Below, piece by piece: positions 36,020-45,557 of a DNA stretch of 64,000 nt. The stretch is from assembly GCA_021299385.1 (NCBI GenBank), contig JAJTGZ010000010.1:1-64000 (forward strand), read 5' to 3'. The notes under the pieces were generated by a model. The model saw only the letters and a program-made list of their open reading frames with translations, was not told the origin of the DNA and made no database searches. This DNA comes from Phycisphaeraceae bacterium (GTDB lineage: Bacteria > Planctomycetota > Phycisphaerae > Phycisphaerales > UBA1924). Made by a program: the position numbers and the translations under genes. The number at the start of each line of letters is the position of its first letter. Position 1 is the stretch's first letter.

Positions 36020-36766
36020 TCAGCCGAGCTCGACGGACCAGTAGGCGTGGTCGAGGAACTGCTTCCAGCTGGCGTAGCGATCCTGGCCCATGCGGACGGC
36101 GATGAGGGGGTTGCGTTTGGGCATGGTGGGCTTGCGGATCATGGCCATTCGTGCGCCCTCGGGTGTGCGGCCACCTTTGCGGGCGTTGCAGGCGATGCAG
36201 GCGCAGACGAGGTTTTGCCAAGAGTCGCCGCCGCCCATGGAGCGGGGGAGGACGTGGTCGATGGAGAGTTCGCTGGTGGGGAAGTGCTTGCCGCAGTACT
36301 GGCACTGGTTGCGGTCGCGGGCGAAGAGGTTTCGGCGGTTGAGTTTGACCTGCGGTGCGGGGAGGCGGTCGTAGCCGAGGAGGCGGATGACGCGGGGAAC
36401 GGCAACGTGGAAGCGGACGGTGCGGACCCAGTCGTGCCGCTCGTGCTCGAAGCGTTGCTGATACTCGGCTAGGTCGGCCCAGCTGCGGAAGTCGTAGCCG
36501 ACGTAATGCCCGCTCTCGACCTGGATGACCTCGGCGAGATCGGACCAGAGCATGGTAAAGGCCCGGCGTGCGCTGACGACGCGGAGAGCGAGGTAGAGTT
36601 TGTTCAGGACGAGGACCTTGGCGTCTAAGGCGGCTGGGCCGATGACGGAGGCTGTGGGGCCGTGGGCGAGGAGTGCGTCGGTGGAGTCATCGCAGGGGTC
36701 GTCCGGGTGGTGGAACCCTTGTGTGCGATCATCCGGGTTGGGTTGGTGTTGGTTTCCCATGCCCAT
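36020..36766 (-). CDS. HNH endonuclease family protein
   Basis: RDRNQCQYCGKHFPTSELSIDHVLPRSMGGGDSWQNLVCACIACNARKGGRTPEGA. Confidence 0.93.
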   Translation of the reverse strand: MGMGNQHQPNPDDRTQGFHHPDDPCDDSTDALLAHGPTASVIGPAALDAKVLVLNKLYLALRVVSARRAFTMLWSDLAEVIQVESGHYVGYDFRSWADLAEYQQRFEHERHDWVRTVRFHVAVPRVIRLLGYDRLPAPQVKLNRRNLFARDRNQCQYCGKHFPTSELSIDHVLPRSMGGGDSWQNLVCACIACNARKGGRTPEGARMAMIRKPTMPKRNPLIAVRMGQDRYASWKQFLDHAYWSVELG

Positions 36767-36988
36767 GCCTTGCCGATCGGAGTGGAGTGTACGCCGGGTG
36801 TTGGGTGTTGGGGGTTGGGGGTTGGGGGTGGGGGTGGGTGGGGCGTTGGGGTTATCAGAACCTTTGTACGGGCTGGGTGGGTGGTGGGCTTGGGTGGGCC
36901 CGTGTGGGGCTAGCCGGGGGTGAACCGCCGAGTGTGGGTGCCCGATGAGCGTGTTGTGCGCCGTCGGTGATGGTGGGGCCGGAGGGTT

Positions 36989-38047
36989 GTGATGCAGTTA
37001 CACGACATTCTCAAGGCGGCGATGGAGGCTGGGGCCTCGGACGTGCACTTGGTAACGGGGCACCAGCCGGCGGTGCGTGTGCACACGGAGATGGCGCTTT
37101 TGGAGATGCCGGTGTTGGGGCCGGAGGTGATGAAGACGTTTTTGGAGGCGATGGCCCCTCGTGGTGCACAGGAGCGTTTCAACCAGCACATGGACGCGGA
37201 TTTTTCGTACGCCGCGGCTGGGCTGGGGCGGTATCGTGTCAATGCGCACATGCAGCGTGGGCAGTTGGCGTTTGCGATGCGATTGATCAAGACGAAGGTG
37301 CCGGCGTTGGAGGTGCTGAACCTGCCGGAGGTGATCGGGCGGCTGACGTACCTGCCGCGTGGTCTGGTGCTTGTTACGGGGGACACCGGTTCGGGCAAGA
37401 GCACGACGCTGGCGGCGATGATCGAGTCGATGAACGCGCGGTACAACAAGCACATCATCACGCTGGAGGACCCGGTGGAGTATGTCTTTAGCAGCAACCG
37501 CTCGCTGCTGGAGCAGCGTGAGCTGGGGCTGGACATGCCGAGTTTTAGCAGTGCGCTCAGGCACGCGTTGCGTCAGGACCCGGACATCATCCTGGTCGGT
37601 GAGATGCGCGACCTGGAGACGACGCAGCTGGCGATCACCGCTGCCGAGACGGGGCACCTGGTGCTCAGCACGCTGCACACCAGCAGCGCGGCACAGACGG
37701 TCGAGCGCATCATCGACATGTACCCGGCGAACCAGCAGAACCAGATCCGCGCGATGCTGGCCAACACGCTGCAGGCGGTGGTGAGCCAGACGCTCATCAG
37801 CCGGGTGGATAAGCCCGGGATGGTGCCGGCGGTGGAGGTGCTCTTATGCACGCCGGCGGTGCGGAACCTGATCCGCGAGGCGCGTGCGTTTGAGATTCCC
37901 AACGTCATCGAGACGAGCCGGGCGTTGGGTATGACGACGCTGGACAGGTCGATCGCGGAGTTGTACTTCAACGGGATGATTAGCCGGGAGGACGCGATCG
38001 GCTCGGCTGCGCTGCCGGAGAAGCTCGAACGGCAGCTGGCGGCGTAA
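36989..38047 (+). CDS. pilT: Type IV pilus twitching ATPase PilT
   Basis: ASDVHLVTGHQPAVRV; VTGDTGSGKSTTLAAMI; IITLEDPVEYVF; LRQDPDIILVGEMRDLETTQLAITAAETGHLVLSTLHT. Confidence 0.95.
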   Translation: MMQLHDILKAAMEAGASDVHLVTGHQPAVRVHTEMALLEMPVLGPEVMKTFLEAMAPRGAQERFNQHMDADFSYAAAGLGRYRVNAHMQRGQLAFAMRLIKTKVPALEVLNLPEVIGRLTYLPRGLVLVTGDTGSGKSTTLAAMIESMNARYNKHIITLEDPVEYVFSSNRSLLEQRELGLDMPSFSSALRHALRQDPDIILVGEMRDLETTQLAITAAETGHLVLSTLHTSSAAQTVERIIDMYPANQQNQIRAMLANTLQAVVSQTLISRVDKPGMVPAVEVLLCTPAVRNLIREARAFEIPNVIETSRALGMTTLDRSIAELYFNGMISREDAIGSAALPEKLERQLAA

Positions 38048-38092
38048 ACGCCCCCACCTGCACCCTGCACGTAAACCCAGAGAGTTTCACCC

Positions 38093-39316
38093 ATGCCCAG
38101 CTACAAGTTCCAGGTTACCACCAGCGCAGGCCAGGCGCATGCGGGCGTGCTCACGGCGGACTCGGCGGGGGCGGCGGCGGCGGTCCTGCGTAAGCAAGGC
38201 TCGCACGTTGTCTCTATCCAGGTTGTTGGTGCCGAGGAGGGCGGGGGCCTGATGGTCAGGCTCAAGGAAATCAACAGCGGCAGGCCCAAGCAGAAGCATG
38301 TGCTCGACTTTACGACCCAGTTGGCAGTGATGATGCGGGCGGGCATCAACCTGCGCTTGGCACTGGAGGGGATCGCCGAGCAGACCACGCACGTGGGGTT
38401 CAAGAGGGTGCTGCTGCAGGTCAAGGGTGATGTCGAGAGCGGCAAGCAGTTCAGCGAGGCTTTGTCGCGGCACCCGAGGCTCTTCGGGCCGTTGTACATC
38501 AACATGGTGCGTGCGTCGGAGATGTCCGGCTCGTTCTCGGCGATGCTCGACCGGATCGCCGAGTACATTGGGCAGGAGATTGACACGCGGAAGATGGTCG
38601 TCGGCGCGGCGATCTATCCGGGGATCATCGGGACGATGGCCGTGGGGGTGACGATCTTTTTGCTCACGTTTGTGCTGCCCCGGTTCCATGGGGTGTTCAA
38701 GGGCAAGGAGCACATCCTGCCGTGGGCGACGAAGTTTTTGATGGACTTGTCGGGCTTCATGGTGGCGTACTGGTACGTGGTGCTGGGCGTGGCGGTGCTG
38801 CTGGTTGGTGGGGTGTATGCCTTTAGCAGGACGCGGGTGGGGCGCGAGATTTTCGACAAGGCGAAGTTGACGGTGCCGATCTTGCGGATGATGTTCCGGT
38901 CGCTGTACATCAACCGGTCGCTCAAGACGATGGGCCAGTTGGTCAACGCCGGCGTGCCGATGCTCGACACGCTGGCGATCACGGGGGATGTGTCGGGGAA
39001 CGTCTACTACCGGCGGATGTGGGAGGGGACGTACGAGGCCGTCAAGACGGGCAAAAGGATCAACCAGAACCTGCAGCGGACCGGGCTGCTGCCGGTGAGC
39101 GTGGTGCAGATGATCTCGGCCGGTGAGGAGTCGGGTAAGCTCGGCGAGGTGCTCGACGAGGTCAGCGCGTACTACGCCAAGCAGCTCAAGGACCAGATAA
39201 AGGCCGTAACAAGCATGATCGAGCCGCTGATGATCGTGGTTATGGGCGTTGTTGTTGGGTTTATCGCGATGGCGATCATCCTGCCGATTTTCAAGATGTC
39301 GCAGGTGGTCAAATAA
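38093..39316 (+). CDS. PilC/GspF family inner membrane platform protein
   Basis: FTTQLAVMMRAGINLRLALEGIAEQ; LYINMVRASEMSGSFSAMLDRIAEYI; MISAGEESGKLGEVLDEVSAYY; EPLMIVVMGVVVGFIAMAIILPIF. Confidence 0.95.
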   Translation: MPSYKFQVTTSAGQAHAGVLTADSAGAAAAVLRKQGSHVVSIQVVGAEEGGGLMVRLKEINSGRPKQKHVLDFTTQLAVMMRAGINLRLALEGIAEQTTHVGFKRVLLQVKGDVESGKQFSEALSRHPRLFGPLYINMVRASEMSGSFSAMLDRIAEYIGQEIDTRKMVVGAAIYPGIIGTMAVGVTIFLLTFVLPRFHGVFKGKEHILPWATKFLMDLSGFMVAYWYVVLGVAVLLVGGVYAFSRTRVGREIFDKAKLTVPILRMMFRSLYINRSLKTMGQLVNAGVPMLDTLAITGDVSGNVYYRRMWEGTYEAVKTGKRINQNLQRTGLLPVSVVQMISAGEESGKLGEVLDEVSAYYAKQLKDQIKAVTSMIEPLMIVVMGVVVGFIAMAIILPIFKMSQVVK

Positions 39317-39325
39317 GTTGCACGG

Positions 39326-40102
39326 GTGTGCGGTGAATCGGATGCTCTTGCTGTATCGCAGCGTATGAGTGGGCCGGCCAGGGTGTGCCCGGGCGGCCCG
39401 GGAAGGATCGGAGCCTTGATCTGCCAGGGGAACAAGCTGAGCGTCCCTTTGACCGCGTGCGTGCGTGCACGGCGGGGGCGTGTGCGAGGTGGCTTTACGC
39501 TCATCGAGTGCGTGCTGGCGATGGTGATCTTGGGTGTGGGGATCATGGCCGTGGTCGAGGCGCAGGCCTATTTCATGCGGGCGAACGATTTTTCATCCGG
39601 GGGGGCGACGGCGGGGTACCTGGCCGGTGAGGTCCGCGAGAAAATGCGCGGGCTGCCCAAGCACGACCCGGTCGAGGGGCTGTACCTGGACGGGGCAAAC
39701 CTCGTTGGGTGGGGTGGTGAGCCTGGCGAGGGCGGGGTGGTGGACTTTGACGATGTCGATGACTTTGACGGGAAGGTCTTCGGCGGCGGGCAGGCCGGGG
39801 CACTGCCGGGGCCGGTCGATGCGCGCGGGCGCGTGATCAACCAGGTGGACTTCAACGGCGTTGTCGAGCAGGAGTCGGGCAGCCCTGTGCCGATGCGGGG
39901 CTGGCGGCAGCAGGTTGCCGTCGTCAAGGTCGAGCCGACGGACTACTCGACCGTGCGGGCGAACAACTACCAGCACCTGACAACGGCCCCGCGCCTGGGC
40001 GTGGCGGAGTTTGCCCTGCGTGTAACGGTAACGGTTACGTACCAAGGCCCGCTGGACAACTCGCCACGCACGATGGCGACGCTGAGCTGGGTGGTGCCGT
40101 AG
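39326..40102 (+). CDS. PilV-like minor pilin
   Basis: GGFTLIECVLAMVILGVGIMAVVEAQAYFMRAN type III signal. Confidence 0.82.
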   Translation: MCGESDALAVSQRMSGPARVCPGGPGRIGALICQGNKLSVPLTACVRARRGRVRGGFTLIECVLAMVILGVGIMAVVEAQAYFMRANDFSSGGATAGYLAGEVREKMRGLPKHDPVEGLYLDGANLVGWGGEPGEGGVVDFDDVDDFDGKVFGGGQAGALPGPVDARGRVINQVDFNGVVEQESGSPVPMRGWRQQVAVVKVEPTDYSTVRANNYQHLTTAPRLGVAEFALRVTVTVTYQGPLDNSPRTMATLSWVVP

Positions 40103-40154
40103 GGAGAGCAGAGCAGGGGTTGGAGGATGTGCAGGAAGCGGAACTGAGCAAACC

Positions 40155-43025
40155 ATGGATCGTCAACGGATGACAGGTTGTGCAGAGCCCAAGGCCCAGT
40201 CGCGCAGCGCTCGGGTGGGCTGGATCACCCGGCGTGGCGTTGTGGCGATCGTGGCGATGATGTTCTTGGTGCTCTTTGTTACCCTCTCGGTGGCGATGGC
40301 GGTGGCGAGCAAGGGGAACCTGCGGACGGCCGAGACGCACATCCAGGTGCTGCGCGCCACGGCCGCGGCGGAGACGGGCCTGGAGATCGGCGTCGCCCGC
40401 CTTCGTGCCGCGGCAGGGCGGTTTGTCGTTGCACGCAGCACGATGGACGGCGCGTTCGTGCAGCGCTTGTGGGGCGGGGGGATCGAGAGCGGCGACGGGC
40501 GCGTGGTCCGGCTGGACCCGGTCGGTTATTCTGAGTCGGTGCTGCCGGCCGGGATCGCACAGGCGTTGCGCAACAACTTTGCCGCCGACTCCAACACGCT
40601 GGTCTTTGGCTCCTCCGTCAGCACGCCGAGCATCAGCGGGTCCCCGGCGGGGGTTGATTCGTCTGTCTTTGGCAAAGCCAACTGGCTCATCACGCCGATC
40701 ACGGCATTTGATGCCGCGGCCAGCGATACCAGCGCCCACCCCGCGGCGTACCAGATCACGTATGCACCGCTGGCCAACGGGACGGACATCCGCGTGGTTG
40801 TTACCGGGTATGCCGGGGTGAACGCCACGGGTGGTACGTATGCCTCCGGCTCATCGGGGCTGGATAATCCTGTTACGCGGATCGTGCAACGCGACGTTCG
40901 GCTAACCAAGCGGCACCGGCACGCGATTGTCAGCCCCACCCGCGTGCTGGTGGGCAAGAACGTGAGTGTTACCGGCTCGATCGGTGCGGCGTATACAGCC
41001 GTGGACAAGCCCAACGGGGACCCGCTGCAGATCAAGTCGGATTTTTACGGGCTCAACGCGGACCTGGACCGGAAGCTTGACGACTTTTTTGCTGGCGTTC
41101 GGCAGCACGACGTTGATGGGGACCAACGCCTGCGCGTCAACCACGCCGGCGAGAGCGCTGGCCTGCCCCCGGCCAGCGGGGACTACAACGGCGACGGCAC
41201 GCCGGACAACGCCTTTGCCGATGTTACTGGTGATGGGTACGTCGATGATTTTGACATCTTCCTCAAGCACTACGACGGCAACAACGACGGGAAGATCGTG
41301 CTCTCGGCGGCCCTGACCGTCGGCACGCCCAACGAGGGGAAGGCCGTCGAGTTTACAGACGACGACGACCTGGCGCGCCTGATCGACGGGAACAACCCCG
41401 ACCGCAACAACAACAAGGTCTATGGGTGGCAGGACACCGACCGCAACGGGAAGTGGGACAGCGGCGAGAACCTCAACGACTACGACGCGATCACCACCAC
41501 CTATCCCGACCGCGTGCTGGGGTGGCGCGACGGGGCGATCGACCGTAAGGATGCGTACGCCAAGGTCAAGGGGCAACTGCTCTTGAGGGCGAGCCGCTCG
41601 GCGTGGGAGGCTGCACGTGGTGGGACGTACCAGCGCGTTACCGAAAGCTCGGTCAACCCCGGGCGGGGTACGTCGCCCACGGTGTTCAACGCCGACAACG
41701 GGCAGGTGCCCGACCTGGACGTGGCCGATGTTGCCAACGCGGTCGACACGCTTGCAAACCTGGCCGACGGGCAGAGCCTTGACAACCAGGCCGCGATTCA
41801 GTTGGGTGTCGCGTCGTCAGAGATGGCGACTTATACAGAGGCCAAGACAGACGCGACCAAGCCGAGGTTCTTCCGTGCCACGATGAACAACGCCGCGGCC
41901 AAGGCCCTGACGGGGCAGAACCTCTACGAGAAGGCCCCGTTCAACAGCCCGAGTTTCACCGACTGGTACTACCGCCCGCGCTACGAGAATATGGTCTTTA
42001 AGAACGTGCAGATACCCGCGGGCAACAACGGCTTGTTCGTCAACTGCACGTTCGTCGGCGTTACGCAGGTGCGCACCAACACGCAGAACACGCACACCAA
42101 CTGGTCTATCTACGGCAAGATGGTCTGGGACAACACGCTGGCACGCCCCGTCCTGGCGACGCAGGCGCTGGACAAGTCTGACTTTGTACGCTATACCACC
42201 GGGCTGGTCCCCGACGGGCCGATCAACTACACCGACTTCCCCGACCCGCCGGTTATTGACGGGGTAACCCGCACAGGCGCGGCACGCAACACCAAGCTCT
42301 ACTCCAACAACCTGCGTATGCACAACTGCCTGTTTGTCGGGTCGATCGTTTCTGACACGCCGCAGGTCTTCAACCCGGTGCGCAACAAGATTCAGTTCAC
42401 CGGCTCGACGCGCTTTGCCAAGGAGCACCCGACGTCGCCGGAGGACGTGGCCCTCAACCCCGACAGCACCGACGTGCCCGAGATCCAGAAGAGCAGCATG
42501 ATGCTGCCGCAGTATTCGGTAGAGATCGGGCAGTTCAACAGCCCGACGGACACTTACACCGGCGGCCCGACGCCACAGTCGGTCACGCTCTCGGGCACGA
42601 TCATTGCCGGGGTTCTCGACGCGCGCGGCAACACCGATATCCAGGGGACGCTGCTGATGACCTTCAAGCCGACTCTGGGGCAGGCACCGCTGGAGTACAA
42701 CGGGACGCCCGTCGGGAACCCGGCCAACTTCAACGTCTCGCTGGGGTACTTCGGCCCCAGCGACGGCGACGCCGAGTCGTACGACCCGGCCACACTGCCG
42801 ACCGTCGGCGGGCGGAAGATCGTTGGCTACGACACCGACGGCGACGGCCTTGCCGACGTCAAATACGACATGGCCCAGCCCATCGGGTCCACCGCCATCC
42901 CCTTCTACGGCTACGGGCGTCTGAACGTCGTCTGGAACCCAGCCCTGCCGATGCCCGACGGGATCATGCTCCCCGTCTCGGTCGTGCTCGTCGAGAACTC
43001 CTACCGCGAGGGGAGGCCGTGGTGA
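40155..43025 (+). CDS. PilX-position large pilus protein with dockerin/EF-hand-like loops
   Basis: GVVAIVAMMFLVLFVTLSVAMAVASKGNLRTAE N-terminus; DVDGDQRLRVNHAGE, DYNGDGTPDNAFADVTGDGYVDDFDIFLKHYDGNNDGKIVLS, DTDRNGKWDSGE, DTDGDGLADVKYD. Confidence 0.8.
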   Translation: MDRQRMTGCAEPKAQSRSARVGWITRRGVVAIVAMMFLVLFVTLSVAMAVASKGNLRTAETHIQVLRATAAAETGLEIGVARLRAAAGRFVVARSTMDGAFVQRLWGGGIESGDGRVVRLDPVGYSESVLPAGIAQALRNNFAADSNTLVFGSSVSTPSISGSPAGVDSSVFGKANWLITPITAFDAAASDTSAHPAAYQITYAPLANGTDIRVVVTGYAGVNATGGTYASGSSGLDNPVTRIVQRDVRLTKRHRHAIVSPTRVLVGKNVSVTGSIGAAYTAVDKPNGDPLQIKSDFYGLNADLDRKLDDFFAGVRQHDVDGDQRLRVNHAGESAGLPPASGDYNGDGTPDNAFADVTGDGYVDDFDIFLKHYDGNNDGKIVLSAALTVGTPNEGKAVEFTDDDDLARLIDGNNPDRNNNKVYGWQDTDRNGKWDSGENLNDYDAITTTYPDRVLGWRDGAIDRKDAYAKVKGQLLLRASRSAWEAARGGTYQRVTESSVNPGRGTSPTVFNADNGQVPDLDVADVANAVDTLANLADGQSLDNQAAIQLGVASSEMATYTEAKTDATKPRFFRATMNNAAAKALTGQNLYEKAPFNSPSFTDWYYRPRYENMVFKNVQIPAGNNGLFVNCTFVGVTQVRTNTQNTHTNWSIYGKMVWDNTLARPVLATQALDKSDFVRYTTGLVPDGPINYTDFPDPPVIDGVTRTGAARNTKLYSNNLRMHNCLFVGSIVSDTPQVFNPVRNKIQFTGSTRFAKEHPTSPEDVALNPDSTDVPEIQKSSMMLPQYSVEIGQFNSPTDTYTGGPTPQSVTLSGTIIAGVLDARGNTDIQGTLLMTFKPTLGQAPLEYNGTPVGNPANFNVSLGYFGPSDGDAESYDPATLPTVGGRKIVGYDTDGDGLADVKYDMAQPIGSTAIPFYGYGRLNVVWNPALPMPDGIMLPVSVVLVENSYREGRPW

Positions 43026-43732
43026 AACTCACAGATGGCACAAGGCCGGTGCGGGCACGCCGGGGGATGAGCATCATAGAGGTGCTGCTCGCGCTGACCA
43101 TCAGCGCGGTCCTGCTCACCGCGGCCCTGGTTGCGCTGGACGTGATGTTCAAGCGGTATACCGTCATCGGCGACTCTGCCAGCAGCAACGTGCTGGCACG
43201 CACCGTCATGCACCGGATGCTGGCGATGATCCGCACGGGGCAGGAGTTTGGCCCATACCCGGCTGACCCGCTGGACCCGGATCAGAACCCGAGCGACTCA
43301 GACCGCCTGGAGTTCATCTCCGCCGGCGTGCGCGGGCCGGGGGCGTATGAGATCACGACCATCGAGCTGCGACCGGCCGAGGCCGTGGTCATTGAGGGTG
43401 AGACCATCCAGCTGCGTGGCCCCAATGTGCTGTGGATGACCGTCCTGACCCGTGCAGGAAACACCACCACCGCGACGAACACCTTTCCGCTCCTGGACGG
43501 AGTTGCCGCGTGCAACTTCAACCTCGACTTTGCCCCCGGGCCGCGCCTGGTGCGCGCGACGATCGACCTGACCGTGCTGCCGCAGGGCGGCGCGACGCAG
43601 CGCGAGATCGAGGGTGGCACGTTCAGCTCCGAAACAGCCGGAGGGGGCGTTAACGAGGAGATATCAACCACATCGGCCAAGCAGACGATCCGGCTCATCG
43701 CCTCTACCGGCCCGCGCGGGCAGGATGAGTGA
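43019..43732 (+). CDS. PilW-like minor pilin
   Basis: RRGMSIIEVLLALTISAVLLTAALVALDVMF; GTG start overlaps previous stop. Confidence 0.8.
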   Translation: MVKLTDGTRPVRARRGMSIIEVLLALTISAVLLTAALVALDVMFKRYTVIGDSASSNVLARTVMHRMLAMIRTGQEFGPYPADPLDPDQNPSDSDRLEFISAGVRGPGAYEITTIELRPAEAVVIEGETIQLRGPNVLWMTVLTRAGNTTTATNTFPLLDGVAACNFNLDFAPGPRLVRATIDLTVLPQGGATQREIEGGTFSSETAGGGVNEEISTTSAKQTIRLIASTGPRGQDE

Positions 43733-43747
43733 ACATTTGTCGCATCT

Positions 43748-43783
43748 AACCCCTCCCCCGAGGGGAGGGGCAGGGGTGGGGTT
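43748..43783. repeat. REP-like hairpin in inverted orientation between convergent genes
   Basis: AACCCCTCCCCCGAGGGGAGGGGCAGGGGTGGGGTT. Confidence 0.85.
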
Positions 43784-43846
43784 GATTCTGTTTACAGGCT
43801 TACAGCAAGCAAGTGCCTGCCAGACGTACCCGGTTAGCCCCCCGGC

Positions 43847-44950
43847 TCAATCCTCCGGCACATGCTGGCCGGTAACAACCCGCCGGAAGGCCTCACGCAG
43901 GCGCTTGGTAACAGGCCCCTCCGCCCCGGTGCCGATCTTGCTGTCATCGATCTGCGAGACGGCGATGATCTCGGCAGCCGTGCCCGTCAGGAAGACCTCG
44001 TCGGCACCCTTGACCTCGTCGGGGCGCATCGCTTTGACGTTGCAGGCGATCCCCTCGTCGGCGCACAGGTCCATGACGAACCGGCGGGTGATCCCCTCGA
44101 GGATCCCAGATTCTGTCGGCGGGGTGAAGACCTTGCCGTTCTTGATTACGAAGATGTTGTCGCCGGTGCACTCGCCGACGTACCCGTCGAGGTTGAGCAT
44201 GATCGCCTCGTCGCACCCGTGGTCGATGGCTTCGACCTTGCCGAGGATGTTGTTGAGGTAGTTGAGGCTCTTGATGCGCGGGTCCAGGCACTCGATGGGC
44301 GTGCGTGGGCGCTTGGCGACGATGATGCGCATGCCGGTCTGGTAGAACTCCTTGGGGTAGAGGCTGATCTGGTCGGCGATGCAGATCACGCCGGCGGTGG
44401 GGCACTTGCGCGGGTCTAGGCCCAGGTTGCCTGCGCCGCGTGAGACGATCAGGCGGATGTACCCGTTGTCGATACTGTTGGCGTCGATGCAGTCGCGCAT
44501 GACCTGGACCATCTCCTCACGCGAGACGGGGATGCGCAGGCGGATCATCTCGGCACAGCGCCAGAGGCGTTCCATGTGCTGACCGCACTTGAAGATCTTC
44601 CCGTTGTAGATGCGGATGCCCTCGAAAACCCCGTCGCCGTAGAGAAGCCCGTGGTCATAGACGCTGACCATCGCGTGGGCCTTGGGGACCATCATTCCGT
44701 TGACGTAGATGATCGGCTTCTGCGCGGTGAGGAACTCGTGCGTCGTCGCGAAGGTGGCATAGGTGCTGTGCTTGACCGCCACGCCCGCCCGAGCGGGCTT
44801 GGGGGCGTGCCCGTTGGTTGTGCCGTTGTGCGAGGGGGTGGGCCGCCCGGCCTTGGCCTTGACCACGGCGGTGGCCTTCGTGGCGGCCTTCGCCACGGGC
44901 TTGCGTGCGGGCTTGCTGGTCTTGACGGCTCGGGCGGGCTTGGTGCGCAT
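43847..44950 (-). CDS. ilvE: Branched-chain amino acid aminotransferase with basic N-terminal extension
   Basis: IYVNGMMVPKAHAMVSVYDHGLLYGDGVFEGIRIYNGKIF; SLNYLNNILGKVEAIDHGCDEAIMLNLDGYVGECTGDNIFVIKNG. Confidence 0.93.
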   Translation of the reverse strand: MRTKPARAVKTSKPARKPVAKAATKATAVVKAKAGRPTPSHNGTTNGHAPKPARAGVAVKHSTYATFATTHEFLTAQKPIIYVNGMMVPKAHAMVSVYDHGLLYGDGVFEGIRIYNGKIFKCGQHMERLWRCAEMIRLRIPVSREEMVQVMRDCIDANSIDNGYIRLIVSRGAGNLGLDPRKCPTAGVICIADQISLYPKEFYQTGMRIIVAKRPRTPIECLDPRIKSLNYLNNILGKVEAIDHGCDEAIMLNLDGYVGECTGDNIFVIKNGKVFTPPTESGILEGITRRFVMDLCADEGIACNVKAMRPDEVKGADEVFLTGTAAEIIAVSQIDDSKIGTGAEGPVTKRLREAFRRVVTGQHVPED

Positions 44951-45070
44951 CGTGGTGCTCCGGGGCGGGGTGGTGCGGTAGACGGTACCTCTGTGGGCAG
45001 ATCGTACAGCGTGCGTTCGGGCTGGAGCCGGGCGGGCGTGCCGTAATACATAGTTTGGCTATGTTTGTTC

Positions 45071-45406
45071 CTACGCGAACGCGCTGACCACCCCGTCCAC
45101 GCCCGCGGCGAAGCGCAGCCAGAGTTTGTGCTGCTGCGCCCAGTGCCGGCGGCCCGGCCCGGTGATCCAATACACCCTCGCCCGGCGGCCCGAGGCCGAT
45201 ATCCCCCACTCCCCAGCCAGTTGGCCCTGCCTGCGGAGCCTCGATAATGCCGGGTAGAGCGACCCTTCCTCAACCGCGATGGCGCCCCCGCCCGCACCCT
45301 CGATCGCCCGTGCGATGGCGTACCCGTGCAAAGGCCCGGCCATGAGCACGCTCAGGACCAACAGGTCAAGCGTGCCGGGGAGCAGAGCAGTGGTCGGGGC
45401 GGGCAT
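45071..45406 (-). CDS. PadR family transcriptional regulator
   Basis: LPGTLDLLVLSVLMAGPLHGYAIARAIE...VEEGSLYPALSRLRRQGQLAGEWG. Confidence 0.92.
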   Translation of the reverse strand: MPAPTTALLPGTLDLLVLSVLMAGPLHGYAIARAIEGAGGGAIAVEEGSLYPALSRLRRQGQLAGEWGISASGRRARVYWITGPGRRHWAQQHKLWLRFAAGVDGVVSAFA

Positions 45407-45460
45407 GCGTCAGTATAGCGCACACATCGATAAACTATGCTTCTTCCTTGCGCGGGGTAG

Positions 45461-45493
45461 AAAAACAGGCGGTCGGTCTTTCGACCAACCGCC
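45461..45493 (-). terminator. Rho-independent terminator for HDOD gene
   Basis: GGCGGT.GGTC-loop-GACC.ACCGCC followed by T5 on the minus strand. Confidence 0.75.
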
Positions 45494-45557
45494 CGGAGGA
45501 AGAAAGAGTCTGTTGCACACGCCGGGTTGGCGTGGAAAATCGGCGGGGGAGGGGCTG

